Assembly: GCA_017477325.1 (NCBI GenBank)
Contig: JAFUWV010000004.1
Coordinates: forward strand, 1 to 64,000
From: Paludibacteraceae bacterium
Lineage (GTDB): Bacteria; Bacteroidota; Bacteroidia; Bacteroidales; Paludibacteraceae
Reading direction: 5' to 3'
Length of the DNA stretch: 64,000 bases
Shown here: one piece after another, positions 62,719 to 64,000 of the stretch
Numbering within the stretch: the stretch's first letter is position 1
Layout: every line of letters starts with the position of its first letter
Position numbers and translations under genes: made by a program
Notes under the pieces: generated by a model
What the model saw: the letters and a program-made list of their open reading frames with translations, nothing else
Databases searched by the model: none
What the model was told of the DNA's origin: nothing

Positions 62719-63138
62719 TTATTCGTTATCGGGTAGATAATCGACTTGTATTCCCGCGCGCTTAAGGAGTTCGATGCCGTCAGTGAGCCGGTATTGTCTG
62801 CCATATACGACACGCCGGATGCCGGCTTGTATGATGAGTTTGGAACATTCGATACAGGGTGAGTCGGTAATATAGAGAGTAGCTCCATCGGACGAGTTGT
62901 TGGAGCGTGCGACTTTGGTGATGGCATTGGCCTCGGCATGGAGAACGTAGGGCAGAGATACGTTGTTTCCGTCTTCACAGACATTGGGGAATCCCGAAGG
63001 AGTGCCGTTGAATCCATCGGAGATAATCATTCGTTCTTTTACGAGAATGGCTCCCACTTTGCGTCGTTCGCAGTAGGAGTTTTCAGCCCATATACGTGCC
63101 ATTTGCATGTATCGCAAGTCGAATTTGTCTTTGGTCAT
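62719..63138 (-). CDS. Deoxycytidylate deaminase family protein (ComEB-like)
   Basis: The zinc site is formed by HAEANAI and PCIECSKLI, the dCMP/cytidine deaminase signature. The enzyme would turn dCMP into dUMP for thymidylate synthesis. The 139-residue length is normal. It lies between the protease gene and mpl on the same strand, 25 bases from mpl. Confidence 0.92.
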   Translation of the reverse strand: MTKDKFDLRYMQMARIWAENSYCERRKVGAILVKERMIISDGFNGTPSGFPNVCEDGNNVSLPYVLHAEANAITKVARSNNSSDGATLYITDSPCIECSKLIIQAGIRRVVYGRQYRLTDGIELLKRAGIQVDYLPDNE

Positions 63139-63163
63139 TGTGGTATGAAGTTAGTTGTTATGT

Positions 63164-64000
63164 TTAGCTATTGACTGCCGAGCCGAGCAGCTGCCGGGCG
63201 AAGTCAGGGATATTGATGCCATCGAAAGTGCCGGAAGTCATCATGAGCAGTGCGGTGTCGGTATAGTTGAGTTTGCGGAGTGCGAGTTGCAGTTGGCCGC
63301 TATCGGTGAATACAGTAACATTTTTCGTGCCAAAAGCGTTGCGGACCTCTTGCGCCGTGATGGGAGTGAGGTGTTTATGCTCAATAACTTTAGGATTGAA
63401 ATAGACGAAAGCGATGTCAGCCTCGCTCATGCAGTCTTTGTATTGCGGAAGGAAATCAGCCATGAGAGAGGAGAACGTGTGGAGCTCCATGCAAGCGACA
63501 AGTTGCTTGTCGGGATATTGTTCGCGAACGGCATTGATGGTTGCACGCAGTTTGGAAGGAGAGTGAGCAAAGTCTTTGAAAGCGACAGACGAGGCGGTTT
63601 TTGAGGGTGAGGCGGAGGCGGGGATGCTGTAAGTGACTTCGCATATTTTCTCGAGGCGATTGCTGGCTCCGGTGAAGTCGGAGAGATAGGAGTAGAAATC
63701 AAGAGGTTTGATGCCTATAGCCTCGCATGCAAGCTGTGCAGCATGGAGATTTTGCAGGTTGTGCTTGCCGAAGACGGAGAGAGGAATGCGCTGCTGAGTG
63801 ACGTAGGTTATGCCATCTTTGACAGTATGCTCAGGAGTGTTGTAAGGCAGGAGTGTGATGTCGGGCCGGGCCTTGGAAGCGATATCGCAGAGATTAGGGT
63901 CGCCATCGAAATAGATGAACTTGCCGTGAGGGAGGATTAAGTCAACGAAAGTGCGGAAGGTGTCGACATACTGAGGGAAGGTAGGGAAGACGTTGATATG
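63164..64000 (-). CDS. mpl: UDP-N-acetylmuramate:L-alanyl-gamma-D-glutamyl-meso-diaminopimelate ligase (partial)
   Basis: The frame is open from the right edge of the window to the stop at 63164, giving about 278 C-terminal residues; there is no start in view. Mpl reattaches recycled murein tripeptide to UDP-MurNAc. FTGASNRLEKICE, then FKDFAHSPSKLRATINAVRE and LVACMELHTFSSL are the Mur ligase C-terminal domain. Between them a stretch reading SIPASASPSKTASS looks inserted and of low complexity compared with relatives I recall. An ATG at 63490 is internal. Confidence 0.9.
   Translation of the reverse strand, partial: HINVFPTFPQYVDTFRTFVDLILPHGKFIYFDGDPNLCDIASKARPDITLLPYNTPEHTVKDGITYVTQQRIPLSVFGKHNLQNLHAAQLACEAIGIKPLDFYSYLSDFTGASNRLEKICEVTYSIPASASPSKTASSVAFKDFAHSPSKLRATINAVREQYPDKQLVACMELHTFSSLMADFLPQYKDCMSEADIAFVYFNPKVIEHKHLTPITAQEVRNAFGTKNVTVFTDSGQLQLALRKLNYTDTALLMMTSGTFDGINIPDFARQLLGSAVNS

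Overview
This window looks like a chromosomal segment of a member of the Bacteroidales, most like Prevotella or Bacteroides. The evidence is many promoters of the Bacteroidetes type (TTTG about 20 bases before TAnnTTTG), lipoproteins with short lipoboxes, a BACON-domain lipoprotein, a DUF4270 lipoprotein, a GldJ-like lipoprotein of the type 9 secretion/gliding family, an EpsG-type polymerase, and stand-alone proteins typical of the phylum (FISUMP-like domain, orphan GT5 domain). I cannot name the species from sequence alone.

Layout. Positions 1-12300 hold housekeeping genes: a partial regulator, a DEAD-box helicase overlapping a short RNase R, a surface lipoprotein, a deoC-psd-SRPBCC-pyrE cluster, a 5'-nucleotidase and a HAD phosphatase. 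Positions 12300-20930 hold a surface-glycan locus. It begins with a strong promoter, a roughly 375-base structured leader ending in an intrinsic terminator, then licD, a glycerophosphodiesterase broken at a run of seven G, a glycerol-3-phosphate cytidylyltransferase and four GT2 glycosyltransferases, with a DUF4143 ATPase on the opposite strand in the middle. Positions 20915-36000 are again mostly housekeeping (panC, pdxB, proS, topA, tRNA-Pro, dgt, nagB, rpe, comEC). Positions 36084-39409 hold a membrane cluster (nfeD, floA, nitrilase, SH3 protein). A second glycan locus runs from 39503 to 47935: an LTA-synthase-like sulfatase-fold protein divergent from epsG, five GT2 enzymes and a B12-binding radical SAM protein. 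The rest holds an antiporter, ychF, aspA, pckA, a candidate small RNA, gldJ, folP, cdaA, an outer-membrane protein, metG, tRNA-Met, a C-terminal protease, dCMP deaminase and the start-less end of mpl.

How they fit together. CDP-glycerol synthesis (tagD-like), LicD, a glycerophosphodiesterase and, 25 kb away, an LtaS-like enzyme suggest that this organism decorates a surface glycan with phosphate-linked groups, possibly phosphoglycerol. The first glycan locus shows two layers of possible control: a leader with an attenuator-like terminator, and a G-run that could switch the phosphodiesterase on and off.

The most unusual feature of the window is a set of short tandem arrays with periods of 7, 8 and 9 bases. 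They lie between genes, often beside stop codons and terminators, and also in frame inside rnr and pdxB. A separate 20-base interspersed repeat lies inside the HAD phosphatase gene and inside pdxB. Other candidates for new biology are a promoter-plus-terminator small RNA gene at about 53845-53952 and a duplicated palindromic element in the long pckA leader.
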